In this document: piece by piece, positions 1-9,002 of the stretch
Position numbering within the stretch: position 1 is the first letter of the stretch
Layout of the letters: each line of letters starts with the position of its first letter
Assembly (NCBI GenBank): GCA_020025915.1
Contig: JAHHRH010000002.1
Location: 1-64,000, forward strand
DNA: 64,000 nt
Reading direction: 5' to 3'
Source of the DNA: Sutterella sp.
GTDB lineage: Bacteria; Pseudomonadota; Gammaproteobacteria; Burkholderiales; Burkholderiaceae_F
Made by a program: the position numbers and the translations under genes
Notes under the pieces: generated by a model
What the model was told of the DNA's origin: nothing
The model's input: the letters and a program-made list of their open reading frames with translations, nothing else
The model's database searches: none

Positions 1-45
1 CAGTGGACTTTCACCACATAAACACACGTGCGCCGCTGGGCGCAC
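1..45 (-). mobile_element. 5' end of a group II intron (continues beyond the left edge)
   Basis: Read on the minus strand from position 45, the sequence starts GTGCGCCCAGC, which fits the GUGYG 5' consensus of group II introns, and about 31 bases later has GGTGAAAGTCC, a domain I motif common in bacterial group II introns. The same GTGCGCCCAGC start and GGTGAAAGTCC motif occur in the intron remnant at 21924-22645, and both are preceded by the same seven bases TTTTATG. The rest of the intron, including any reverse transcriptase gene, lies outside the window. It sits directly after the U-tract of the yceD terminator. The identification rests on 45 bases plus the match to the second copy. Confidence 0.6.
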
Positions 46-48
46 CAT

Positions 49-88
49 AAAAAAAGAGCACCGACATCCCTTGCGGTTCGGTGCTCTT
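49..88 (-). terminator. Intrinsic terminator of yceD
   Basis: An 11-bp perfect stem (54-64 with 78-88) with a 13-base loop is followed on the minus strand by seven T. It lies about 30 bases after the yceD stop codon. rpmF, which commonly follows yceD, is therefore not in the same transcript here. Confidence 0.85.
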
Positions 89-116
89 ACGTTTTGTGCT
101 AGACAAAGCGCTTTGA

Positions 117-620
117 TTAATTTTTCTTCAAAGCAGCCAATGCAGCAAAGGGATTGGGCTTTTCACTCATCACGACTTCTTCAGGATCTGGTTCAAAGTC
201 CATTTCACAGTCTTCGTGAACAGGCATCGCTGGGAGCGACAAAATCGCTTCTTCTTGCACCCAATCCGCGACCGACAACGAGCGGCTACCCACGATCACT
301 TCTTCGTCATCCCCTTCTTCATCAAGAGGCAAAGCGTTGGCTTCCGCTTCGGTCTTCGTAAAGCGGAACATGAGTTCACGTTCGATCGAATAGACAACGG
401 GTTCATTGCAGCGTGCACACTGCATCACAACATCAGCCGCAAAGCGTAGGCTCGCAGCCGGCAAACGTTCGATCACACCCAAGCCCGTCACGCTAAAGGT
501 GAGTGGCCCTTCGAGCGACTCGACAAAAGCGGCAAGTTCAGGCATTTCTTCGAGTTGCAACTCCCCTTCGACAGTCTGACGAGTACGGGCAATTTCAAAG
601 ATATCAAGCGTAAGCGACAT
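117..620 (-). CDS. yceD: YceD (DUF177) family protein, 23S rRNA accumulation factor
   Basis: 167 residues, about the usual family length. The central MQCARCNEPV segment carries the CxxC pair of the DUF177/YceD family, followed by the typical acidic stretch and a conserved C-terminal block rich in Pro, His and Cys (LPAMPVHEDC). In E. coli YceD is needed for normal 23S rRNA levels, but the molecular activity is not well defined. The start is supported by GAGGAAACC just before the ATG. It is divergent from yceF, the same pairing seen in many proteobacteria. The usual downstream neighbour rpmF is missing; a terminator and then a group II intron end follow. Confidence 0.9.
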   Translation of the reverse strand: MSLTLDIFEIARTRQTVEGELQLEEMPELAAFVESLEGPLTFSVTGLGVIERLPAASLRFAADVVMQCARCNEPVVYSIERELMFRFTKTEAEANALPLDEEGDDEEVIVGSRSLSVADWVQEEAILSLPAMPVHEDCEMDFEPDPEEVVMSEKPNPFAALAALKKN

Positions 621-768
621 GGTTTCCTCTAACTAAAAGGCCGTCTATAGGCCGTCCTCAAAGGATACATGGTTCACACGTAAAACGGAAAGCACCTGCA
701 AAAAAACTTACTGCAAATGCACTTCGATGTGCGCTGAGAGCTGAAAGCACATTACAATTCTCTACATC

Positions 769-1362
769 ATGACTAAAGAACTTATCCTTGCTTCGAGCTC
801 CCGCTATCGCCGCGAGCTCCTCGACCGTCTTGGCATCGCTTATACCTGCGAAAGCCCTGACATTGATGAATCTAGCCTGCCCGGTGAAACGCCGCAGGAT
901 ACGGCTATGCGTTTAGCTGAAATGAAAGCCCGCGCCATTTGGGAAAAGCACCCTGGCGCCGTGGTCATTGGTTCAGACCAGGTTGCTGACCTTGCGGGCG
1001 AAAAGCTCGGCAAGCCCCATACGCGCGACAATGCCATCAAGCAGTTGCAGCGTATGCAGGGTAATGAAGTGGTCTTCACGACGGCCCTTTGTGTCATTAA
1101 CGCCGAAGGTCACGCCGAAACCATCAAGAGCCAAACCACGATTCGTATGCGTCAACTTTCTGATGAAACGATTGCCGACTATGTCGATCGTGAAAAGCCC
1201 TTCGATTGCGCCGGTGCCGCAAAGATCGAACGTTTAGGCATTGCGCTCATGGAAAGCGTGACGTCTGACGACCCGACCTCGTTGATTGGCTTACCGCTCA
1301 TGCAGCTCACGACGCTTTTGACGCGTGCCGACGTGACCGTTTTAGCTGGCCTTAGAGCCTAA
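769..1362 (+). CDS. yceF: Maf-family nucleotide pyrophosphatase, YceF type (7-methyl-GTP)
   Basis: 197 residues, normal for the Maf/YceF family, which hydrolyses non-canonical nucleoside triphosphates to monophosphates. The N-terminal LILASSSRYRRELLDRLGI contains the SxxR nucleotide-binding motif of the family. VIGSDQVADLAGEKLGKP is the conserved acidic/GKP block, and the SDQVA form is the variant seen in YceF enzymes that prefer 7-methyl-GTP, rather than the SADT form of Maf/YhdE. A second motif, FDCAGAAKIERLG, follows near residue 150. Its place opposite yceD supports the YceF assignment. The substrate is inferred from family knowledge. Confidence 0.88.
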   Translation: MTKELILASSSRYRRELLDRLGIAYTCESPDIDESSLPGETPQDTAMRLAEMKARAIWEKHPGAVVIGSDQVADLAGEKLGKPHTRDNAIKQLQRMQGNEVVFTTALCVINAEGHAETIKSQTTIRMRQLSDETIADYVDREKPFDCAGAAKIERLGIALMESVTSDDPTSLIGLPLMQLTTLLTRADVTVLAGLRA

Positions 1363-1381
1363 TTTTTGAAGGACATTCATC

Positions 1382-2236
1382 ATGGCCGGCACGATCTATT
1401 GCCTTCCTAACCTCATTGCTGACGACACCCTTGAAGCGGCGATTCCCCCCTTAGTGCGTACGCGTGCGACGGGCATTCGGTACTTCTTGGTTGAAGCCGC
1501 CAAAACAGCCCGCGCTTATTTGAATTTGCTCGGGCACCCAGGGCCTATTGCCGACCTGACGATTGAGGAAATCGGGCATGATCCAGATCCGGCCAAGATT
1601 GACCGTTGGCTCGAACCTGTGTTCGCAGGCACGAATGTGGCAATTTTGAGTGAATCGGGGTGTCCCGGCATTGCCGACCCTGGCGCTCAGATCGTTGCAC
1701 GCGCCCAAGAAAAAGGCCTGCGGGTCGTCCCATGGGTGGGTCCCTCTTCAATTTTGATGACTTTGATGGCTAGCGGCCTTGATGGCCAACGTTTTCGCTT
1801 CTTAGGCTATTTGCCCGTGCACGCCGACGAACGTGCCGCCGCCATTAAAGACGTTGAAGCGCAAAGCCGCCGCTCCGAAACCCAACTTTTTATTGAGACC
1901 CCGTATCGCAATACCGCGATGCTCGAAGGGCTAATTAATACCTTGCACCCGACGACGCGTCTCACAGTCGCGACTGACATTACGGGAAAGTCAGAGTGCA
2001 TTCGCACGCTCTCTGTCTCAGCCTGGAAAGCGCTACCGAGCGACACACGTCAATTACCGAAACTTCCAACTGTCTTTGCACTCTTAGCAGCACCTTCGGG
2101 TGAAGCGCCACGCTACGCACCCACAGCGGCTAAACGTAAGGGCGAAGCCACCCACTTCAATAAAGGGTCAAAATCCCACACGAGCAAACACGCTCGTCGT
2201 ACGCGAACGCCCTCTAAGCGTCCCGCTCGAGGTTAA
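1382..2236 (+). CDS. Tetrapyrrole-methylase-fold SAM-dependent methyltransferase, RsmI-like
   Basis: 284 residues. The fold is recognised from NVAILSESGCPGIADPGAQIV (a GxPxIxDPG-like SAM loop near residue 95), the VVPWVGPSSILMTLMASGL block and FIETPYRNTAML, all as in RsmI (16S rRNA C1402 2'-O-methyltransferase) and its relatives. It lacks the usual RsmI N-terminus, and the sequence has diverged enough that this looks like the RsmI paralogue often found beside maf in betaproteobacteria, rather than RsmI itself. The last 45 residues are a Lys/Arg-rich tail that may bind nucleic acid. AAGGAC upstream supports the start. The start is 19 bases after yceF, so the two are probably co-transcribed. 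The substrate is unknown. Confidence 0.75.
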   Translation: MAGTIYCLPNLIADDTLEAAIPPLVRTRATGIRYFLVEAAKTARAYLNLLGHPGPIADLTIEEIGHDPDPAKIDRWLEPVFAGTNVAILSESGCPGIADPGAQIVARAQEKGLRVVPWVGPSSILMTLMASGLDGQRFRFLGYLPVHADERAAAIKDVEAQSRRSETQLFIETPYRNTAMLEGLINTLHPTTRLTVATDITGKSECIRTLSVSAWKALPSDTRQLPKLPTVFALLAAPSGEAPRYAPTAAKRKGEATHFNKGSKSHTSKHARRTRTPSKRPARG

Positions 2237-2240
2237 ACAC

Positions 2241-3338
2241 ATGACGCTCGACCGCGTGCTCGCCCAACTTCAAACTTTACCGATCGACCACCTACAAACG
2301 TGGGCGGGTTTGGCGTTACTGCTATTGGTAGCGCTCGCGTTTTATATTCATCACCGTCGACAAAAAACAAAACGTAATATCGGGATTGCCCGTCTAGAGC
2401 AAAGCTTTGCCCTTGAAAAAGACCCGATGGCGCCCGTGACACCTTCGCTTTCAGAAATTCGTCCTTATCCTTTGGCGGATGACGACATTGAAACCATTCA
2501 AAAGACGGTGCTCACCGAAAAACGGATTGACCCAACGCAGCCCGACGAACCTGTTGACGATGTGTTGGAGCCACTCGAAAAAGTGGTGCCTGCTAGCGCG
2601 CCGACGTCTGAAACCACTGCCGCTAACGAACAGCCACTTGAGCCACCTTTTACAGTTGCTGAGCCGATCGCGCGACCTAATGTCCCTGCATTTCCGCCTT
2701 TTGAATTCTTGAAAACGTTGCCATTTGTGCTTCGAGAAGGCTTAGTCACTCGCCATATTGACCTCTTGGGGATTGGTGTAGAAGCCGTCTTCTTCCCAGC
2801 TGACGCAGTTAATGCCATCGGGGACACGGCGCTTCGTCTAGTGCCATTCTTGCCTGAAGAAGCTGGCACCTTGATTTGTCGCGAACAAGACCGCCGCACA
2901 TTTACGGTTGGCCCCTTATTTGCACAACCCGATGCCGTCATTGCACTGCGTCATGGGTTGTTGAGTGTTGAATATAAGTCTCGAGGCGGACGGTGCGACC
3001 ACCCTGACGATTTGATCGCTAGCCTACGCCCGAAAGACCTTCTTCAGACGGTGATTGAGGCCATGGTCTTATCAGCGAGTGAATGCCGTCCCGTGGCACC
3101 GATTTTGCGTACACACAACGCCGTTTACTTTTTAAGACCGAGTCAAGCCATCATGGCGCTTCTCACCGAACGCCTTGAGTCGGCCGTGTCGTTCATTAGT
3201 CCTTATGCTGAACGTAGTGGCATTAGTGCGTCAGACTATGCGTCTCTATGCCTAGTCCCCGCACAGATGCTCAATAAATCCTTGCCAAGTCAACAGAACA
3301 CCGCGGGCGAAAAAGCGCATCGCGATATGCTCCGATAA
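2241..3338 (+). CDS. Membrane-anchored protein of unknown function
   Basis: 365 residues from the ATG at 2241, four bases after the methyltransferase stop; an earlier in-frame ATG would overlap that gene by over 130 bases and is less likely. A hydrophobic helix at about residues 19-35 (WAGLALLLLVALAFYIHH) is followed by basic residues, then an acidic, Pro-rich linker to about residue 150, then a compact C-terminal domain of about 200 residues. This anchor-linker-domain layout resembles ZipA, but I see no convincing ZipA FtsZ-binding motifs and zipA normally lies near ligA. I do not recognise the C-terminal domain. It lies between envelope genes, so a cell-envelope role is plausible but unproven. 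Confidence 0.6.
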   Translation: MTLDRVLAQLQTLPIDHLQTWAGLALLLLVALAFYIHHRRQKTKRNIGIARLEQSFALEKDPMAPVTPSLSEIRPYPLADDDIETIQKTVLTEKRIDPTQPDEPVDDVLEPLEKVVPASAPTSETTAANEQPLEPPFTVAEPIARPNVPAFPPFEFLKTLPFVLREGLVTRHIDLLGIGVEAVFFPADAVNAIGDTALRLVPFLPEEAGTLICREQDRRTFTVGPLFAQPDAVIALRHGLLSVEYKSRGGRCDHPDDLIASLRPKDLLQTVIEAMVLSASECRPVAPILRTHNAVYFLRPSQAIMALLTERLESAVSFISPYAERSGISASDYASLCLVPAQMLNKSLPSQQNTAGEKAHRDMLR

Positions 3339-3360
3339 AGCATCTCAAATCATTACAAAA

Positions 3361-3406
3361 ATGACATCACACTGAAATCCTCGTTATATTGAATCTTAAG
3401 AGATTC
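3361..3406 (+). promoter_or_regulatory. Candidate promoter and hairpin upstream of the alpha-2-macroglobulin gene
   Basis: ATGACA at 3361-3366 and TATATT at 3385-3390 form a sigma-70-like pair with an 18-base spacer. Right after the -10 is a small inverted repeat, GAATCT-TAAG-AGATTC (3391-3406), which would sit at the 5' end of the transcript. The first codon is at 3429 with GGGGAGG before it. The promoter is a sequence guess only. Confidence 0.4.
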
Positions 3407-3428
3407 TTTATGTTGCGGGGAGGTCATT

Positions 3429-6400
3429 ATGCACACGGTGCGTTTTCTTACGTTATATACACTCACGCTTGCAACGATTGAAGCATTCGCTAACCTTCAG
3501 GTGAGCGTACCTCAAAGTTGGCTCAAAGCCAACGTGTCGTTACCTACTCAAAGCCATGACTCGCTTCAGATCACCTTTTCGCCAGAGATCGACAAGTGTC
3601 GCGCGAACTATGGCTCTCAAGCGTATGCGGTCTGTGCCCGCCCCTTTGGACTAGACGGTCGTCGCGTGACCGGGGTGCGATTAGAACCTCAACTCGCTGG
3701 CACCTGGCGTTGGCGAGACTCGACCACGTTGTCCTTTACACCGACAGATGCTTGGCCCGAAAAAACAGCCTTCAAAGTCGTCTTGGACGACTTACGACTG
3801 CCTGTAGCCACTACGCTCACAAACCCTCAAGTCACCTTCTCAACGCCACCCCTGACCATGTCAGGCCATATGACCTTTTGGCTTGACCCAGCGGTTGACG
3901 GAGATCGCGCATTAAGCATCGATGCGTCATTGAGTACCGTAGTACATGACACGACCGCCTTTGAAAGAAGCACCGAAATTCAATTGCCGATTGGGACTGA
4001 GCTACGTCTCAAAAAGCCGACCTTCATTTGGAATCACAACAAGACCCAGGTCTACATTCGTCTTCCGATTGAGCGGTTAGGCAGTCAACCCACCAACGTC
4101 ACCGTACGCTTTCCGATGGCTGTCGCGCGTTGGGAAGCTAATAAAACAGGGCGACCTGTCGTTAAACCTGGCTTTGAAGTCGCACAATTTAATCACACGG
4201 TGCCGGCTAGCCATGGGCTTTATGCTATTAAAGATGTCCAACTCTATCCGACGCGTACCAACACCTTAGAAAGCGTCTACCAACTCACGTTGCGACCAAG
4301 CCTTCTCACCAAGCCCGCCGACCTTCTTAAAGTCCTTCGCGTCACCGTGTTGCCTGCACGCCTTAACGACGATGCGGTAAGTCCTACCGATTGGCAACGC
4401 GCACCCGTGATTACCAACGACGTGCTCACGCGCGGCACACCAGTAAGCCTAGAACTCAAAACGGATCCAGAGATCCCGACTGACAAAATCACCTTGAACC
4501 TTCGCGCGCCTAAAGGGCAGTACTTGCATGTGGCCTTACCACAAGGCTTTGGACCACGATCAGACACGGTTCTCATCAAAGCGTGGCATACCGTTATGCC
4601 GCTTCATGACCCAGGTGCCGAAGTAGGTTTCTTGGCCCCTGGCCACATGATGACGCTCTCAGGCAAACGCTCTCTCACGCTCTTAGCCGACGGGGTCGAT
4701 CGGTTACGTTGGCGCATTGAACGCATTCGAGATCCTTTCTTAGCTATGTTGGCCACGCAATACCGTGCCCATGAGTTTTCGCAACAAGCCGATACGTTAG
4801 CGGACGCAAAAACGGGCGAAATCCCTTTGATCAAAGGGCATCGGTTTGCCTCATTATCCTTTGATGTTGCGGCATTACCTGGTCAAAAGTCAGGTCTCTT
4901 TCAAGTCACCTTGGTGGGCGAAAAGAAAACCCCAACAGGTTGGGAAGAAGTGGCTCAGTCACAAAAGCGCGTCCTTGTCACCAATACAGGGCTCATTGCC
5001 AAAACCTCACGCGAAGGCTTGACCACAGTCTTTACGACGAACCTTGTCACGGGCAGCACCACCGAAGGGATCGACGTCTCCCTCTTGGGGGCCAATGGCG
5101 TGCCACTACAAACTGTCAAAACGGATAGTCAAGGCATTGCCCGCTTTCATTCCACCAAAGGCCTCACACGCGAAAAAGCGCCCACGGCGATTGTCACAAT
5201 GGATCCCAACACAGGGGACTTAGCCTGGTTATCTTTGGCCGATGCTTCAAACGTTGACCATATGATTGACCTTGAGACATCAGGTCGTCAGGTAGCAGAC
5301 GACGGACTCACGGGCTTAGTCTTTGCTGATCGTGGACTCTATCGTCCTGGTGACGAGGTGCACACTGGCGTGATCGTCAAGACCGCCGACTGGCATTCCC
5401 TTCCGCAAGGCCTTCCTTTAACGCTACGAGCAACCGACACAGCAGGCAACCTCGTTTTTGAAAAGGCTGTGACACTCACCCCGGAAGGAACAACCGAAAG
5501 CACATGGTCACTCCCTAAAGACGTGTTACCCGGTAACTTGCGTGTGGATTTATTAGCTGGCGAAACCGTGCTCTCGACGCACAACGCGTTGATAGGCGAC
5601 TTTACGCCCGAATCGATGCGCTTGTCGGCGACTATCAAAGATCAGGCACCCGGTTGGTTGTTGCCAGGCGACCTTCTCATTGATAGTCACCTCACGATGA
5701 ACTATGGTGCGACAGCGGCCAATCGTTTGGTCTCGGGGCGTGCCGCCTTTTCGTCCGCGGGTGAACTTCAGTTCCCAGGATGGTCTGCATGGACCTTTGT
5801 TGATCCGACACCTTTTGAGGGTCACAAAGAAGCCTTGACACTCAAAGCACAAACGACCGACAATCAAGGTAAAGCCTCGATCACGGTGCCCATTGCGACT
5901 GAAGGCACCTTACGTACCCGCATCTTACTCGAAGGCTTTGAAGTCGCAGGCACCCGTGCTGCGACCGAAAACCTCGATTTCATTGTCTCGCCCGCAACTG
6001 AAATGTTGGGCTACCAAACCAAAGACGCGTCGCCAAGCCTCTTTAACAACGAAGCCGGTGTGTCGCGTGTCATTGACTTTTGCCTCATTGACCGCTTCTT
6101 AAAGCCTCGCCCGAACGCCACTTTGATCGTCACTACAGCACGACACCAAAGTGTGACGGAACTCTCGACAGACAGTCAAGGTATGCTGCGTTATAGCGAT
6201 CGTACGGTTGAAACCCCGGTCTCGACCACGACGTTAACTACCGACGCAAATGGCCAGGTACCATTTGAACTCGACACGCAAACGCCGGGCGCTTTTGTTT
6301 TATTGGTTCAAAATGCCCAAGGGCAACCTTTAGCGAAACTCCCCTACGAGGTCGCGGGCGACGACTTGCGTCCCGTTTTAGCCAACGACGTTCCAGATGC

Positions 6401-8987
6401 CCCCTTACGTCTTCGTGTAGAAAAGGACACTTTAGAAGCCAACGAAACCGCTTCGATTCAACTCACCTCACCCTTTGACGGGATGGCACTTTTGACGCTT
6501 GAAAGCGATCGAATTCTCACATCAAAATGGGTCAAAGTGAAGCGCGGCAACAATAAGCTTACGCTCACCATGCCTCAAGACGTCAACGGTAGGGCGTGGC
6601 TCTACACATCCCTCATTCGTTCGTCTTCTGAAGCGCATCGCTACCTCAAGGCGTATACCCGAAGCGCAGTCCCCGTGATGCTTAACCTCAAAAAGCGTGC
6701 ATTAGATCTCACGCTCGAAGCACCTAAAGCGGTGACTCATACGAAGGTCTTGCAAGTCACAGTCAAGACTTCAAGCCCGAGTCGCGTTTTCTTGTGGGCG
6801 GTCGACGAAGGCATTTTGTCACTCACGGGCTATCGCACACCTAATCCCGTTGATGCCATCCTAAAAGACCGAGCGCTTCAAGTTGAAACTCGTCAAACCT
6901 TGGACACCCTGATCCCAGAAGGTATCAAGTTGCCTAGCGACACGACCTATGGGGGCGGCCTCTTTATGGCCAAAGACATGGCAAACGCCTTGGCCAATCC
7001 CTTTAGACGAACTGCACAACAAGCCACCGTTTGGTGGGCAGGTAGCGTAGAAACCGATGCCAATGGCCGCACATTGAATGTCAGGCTCCCTGAAGTCTTT
7101 AATGGACGCGTACGCTTGATGGCTACGGGTGCATCGATCGATCAGATTGGCCACACGGAGACACAGGTTGAGATTCGTTCACCCCAAATTCTGACGCCTA
7201 TACTACCTCTCTTTGCGACGCCAGGCGACACTTTCCGCGCGATAGCGACCCTGCGTAGCGACACGCCTTGGACAGGAACCGTGACGATGACGCCACCCAA
7301 AGGGTTTAAGGTTGACGCCTCCTCTAACGCCGTCCAATTGTCACAAGCGGGCGAAGCGTGCGTCTGGACTGATTTCACGGTCGGACTAAACTTAGGCAAT
7401 ACGCCCGTCACCGTCACTGCCAAAAACCAAACGGGCGAGACTTTAGAACGCACTGAGACCCTCTCTGTGCGTCCGCCAGTTCCTCGTATGCTTGACCTTC
7501 ACTGGGCAACCTTTGGGGCAGAAACGACCAAAACATTGCCTTCAATGATAGCTTTAGCACCAACAGGTGAAACCACATCCGCCACGATCAGCACGACGCC
7601 ATTGCCCTTGGTTTTAGGCCTCATGCAGGGGCTACCGAGACCCAAATGGGCTAGCCCAGAAACAGCAATCGGTGCCGCACACGCCTGGGCACTGCTTAGA
7701 AATACGCCTGAAGTATCGCTCACGCAACCCCCTGAGGACTTTGTTAAAGAGGCTGATCAACGTATCAACGAAGCCCTGCAACAGATTCGAGACCACATGC
7801 AGTGGAATGGTTTAGCGCCGTGGCATGGTGACGCGCCTTCGCTACTAACGTCTGCCTGGGCGCTTGACTTCTTACTCACGTTACGTGAAAAGCAAATCGG
7901 TTTTGATCCCAACCTCTTGACGCAACTCACGCAAGCGCTATCCAATCATCTCGATGGCTTTACGCCAGAGACCTTAGACGAAGCGCGCACTGTTGCTTGG
8001 AGTTTGGCCCTCTTAACCCGAGCAGGTAGCCTTGAAGTCGAACGCATCGAAGCGCTACGCCGTCGGATGGATGCACGACAGTTCGATTGGCAGCACGACT
8101 TAACGGCGCTTTATTTAGCCCATGCCTATCGTTTGATGCGCTTAACTGAAGAAGCAAATTCGTTAGAGCGCAACACGATCCAACTTTCGGTCAATAAGGT
8201 GGATGGCACTGGTGCTCAAACTTTGGGTGGGCTACCCGCGCTTGCTGCCCTTTCACGGCTTAACAAAAAGACCGATCAGCTTTTAGGAGCGCTTAACACC
8301 CGCAATGTCTCAAACTTAAGCGTACGAGAGCGTGCGTTGGTGGCGGCTGCCTTAGCTTCTCTCACGCAACCCTCCAAAGCGTCTTTAGACAATGTGTCAC
8401 TCACCTGCGTCAAACCCGATGCCACGCGCGGCAAAGAAACCATGACACGTACTGACACTCGCCTCACACTGACGTCGCCAGGCTGCCCGCAATTCCAAGT
8501 GGTGAGCCAAACACCACTTAAAGGGCTTTATTGGCAAACCACGGCTAGCGGCTGGCCGGTCGCTGCACCGACCGAAGCGGTGGAAGCAGGGATCGAGGTC
8601 ACAAAGCGTCTTTTAAATGAAGCTGGGCAACTCGTCACCCCTGAAACACCTGTGAAGCCTGGTGACATTTTGACGGTTGAAATTCGAGCGCGACGTGTTG
8701 GCGAAACATTTTATACGCCCGTCATCCTCACCGATCTTTTGCCAACCGGTTTTGCGTTACTCAACCCAAAAACGCAACTCGACGGTATGGACGTCATGAG
8801 TACACATACGGCTGAAGATCGTTTAGTGGGTGTCGTTCGTCTCAACCAACAAGAATCTGTCTTTACGTACGACATCCGTGCGCAGACCGTTGGCACCTTT
8901 ACTGTGCCGCCCGTTGTAGCTGAAGATGGGACTGATCCCGCATTGCATGGCCGAGACAAAGGCAGTACGCTCACAGTGAAGCCTTAA
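3429..8987 (+). CDS. Bacterial alpha-2-macroglobulin, thioester motif apparently absent
   Basis: 1852 residues with an N-terminal signal peptide (cleavage likely after TIEAFA near residue 22) and no lipobox cysteine. Bacterial alpha-2-macroglobulins act in the periplasm and trap proteases, guarding the cell together with PBP1c. The family is recognised from DRGLYRPGDEVH (near residue 635), SPFDGMALLTLESD (about 1015), the GGGLFMAKDM...WWAGSVETDANGR block (about 1175-1220) and the alpha-helical domain from about 1390 to 1690 (QWNGLAPWHGDAPSLLTSAWALDFLL). Where E. coli YfhM has the thioester CLEQ, this protein reads GLMQG (about 1397-1401), so it should not bind proteases covalently. pbpC starts 15 bases downstream, as in the classical yfhM-pbpC pair. 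Confidence 0.9.
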   Translation: MHTVRFLTLYTLTLATIEAFANLQVSVPQSWLKANVSLPTQSHDSLQITFSPEIDKCRANYGSQAYAVCARPFGLDGRRVTGVRLEPQLAGTWRWRDSTTLSFTPTDAWPEKTAFKVVLDDLRLPVATTLTNPQVTFSTPPLTMSGHMTFWLDPAVDGDRALSIDASLSTVVHDTTAFERSTEIQLPIGTELRLKKPTFIWNHNKTQVYIRLPIERLGSQPTNVTVRFPMAVARWEANKTGRPVVKPGFEVAQFNHTVPASHGLYAIKDVQLYPTRTNTLESVYQLTLRPSLLTKPADLLKVLRVTVLPARLNDDAVSPTDWQRAPVITNDVLTRGTPVSLELKTDPEIPTDKITLNLRAPKGQYLHVALPQGFGPRSDTVLIKAWHTVMPLHDPGAEVGFLAPGHMMTLSGKRSLTLLADGVDRLRWRIERIRDPFLAMLATQYRAHEFSQQADTLADAKTGEIPLIKGHRFASLSFDVAALPGQKSGLFQVTLVGEKKTPTGWEEVAQSQKRVLVTNTGLIAKTSREGLTTVFTTNLVTGSTTEGIDVSLLGANGVPLQTVKTDSQGIARFHSTKGLTREKAPTAIVTMDPNTGDLAWLSLADASNVDHMIDLETSGRQVADDGLTGLVFADRGLYRPGDEVHTGVIVKTADWHSLPQGLPLTLRATDTAGNLVFEKAVTLTPEGTTESTWSLPKDVLPGNLRVDLLAGETVLSTHNALIGDFTPESMRLSATIKDQAPGWLLPGDLLIDSHLTMNYGATAANRLVSGRAAFSSAGELQFPGWSAWTFVDPTPFEGHKEALTLKAQTTDNQGKASITVPIATEGTLRTRILLEGFEVAGTRAATENLDFIVSPATEMLGYQTKDASPSLFNNEAGVSRVIDFCLIDRFLKPRPNATLIVTTARHQSVTELSTDSQGMLRYSDRTVETPVSTTTLTTDANGQVPFELDTQTPGAFVLLVQNAQGQPLAKLPYEVAGDDLRPVLANDVPDAPLRLRVEKDTLEANETASIQLTSPFDGMALLTLESDRILTSKWVKVKRGNNKLTLTMPQDVNGRAWLYTSLIRSSSEAHRYLKAYTRSAVPVMLNLKKRALDLTLEAPKAVTHTKVLQVTVKTSSPSRVFLWAVDEGILSLTGYRTPNPVDAILKDRALQVETRQTLDTLIPEGIKLPSDTTYGGGLFMAKDMANALANPFRRTAQQATVWWAGSVETDANGRTLNVRLPEVFNGRVRLMATGASIDQIGHTETQVEIRSPQILTPILPLFATPGDTFRAIATLRSDTPWTGTVTMTPPKGFKVDASSNAVQLSQAGEACVWTDFTVGLNLGNTPVTVTAKNQTGETLERTETLSVRPPVPRMLDLHWATFGAETTKTLPSMIALAPTGETTSATISTTPLPLVLGLMQGLPRPKWASPETAIGAAHAWALLRNTPEVSLTQPPEDFVKEADQRINEALQQIRDHMQWNGLAPWHGDAPSLLTSAWALDFLLTLREKQIGFDPNLLTQLTQALSNHLDGFTPETLDEARTVAWSLALLTRAGSLEVERIEALRRRMDARQFDWQHDLTALYLAHAYRLMRLTEEANSLERNTIQLSVNKVDGTGAQTLGGLPALAALSRLNKKTDQLLGALNTRNVSNLSVRERALVAAALASLTQPSKASLDNVSLTCVKPDATRGKETMTRTDTRLTLTSPGCPQFQVVSQTPLKGLYWQTTASGWPVAAPTEAVEAGIEVTKRLLNEAGQLVTPETPVKPGDILTVEIRARRVGETFYTPVILTDLLPTGFALLNPKTQLDGMDVMSTHTAEDRLVGVVRLNQQESVFTYDIRAQTVGTFTVPPVVAEDGTDPALHGRDKGSTLTVKP

Positions 8988-9002
8988 ATATCGGAGTACT
9001 GC

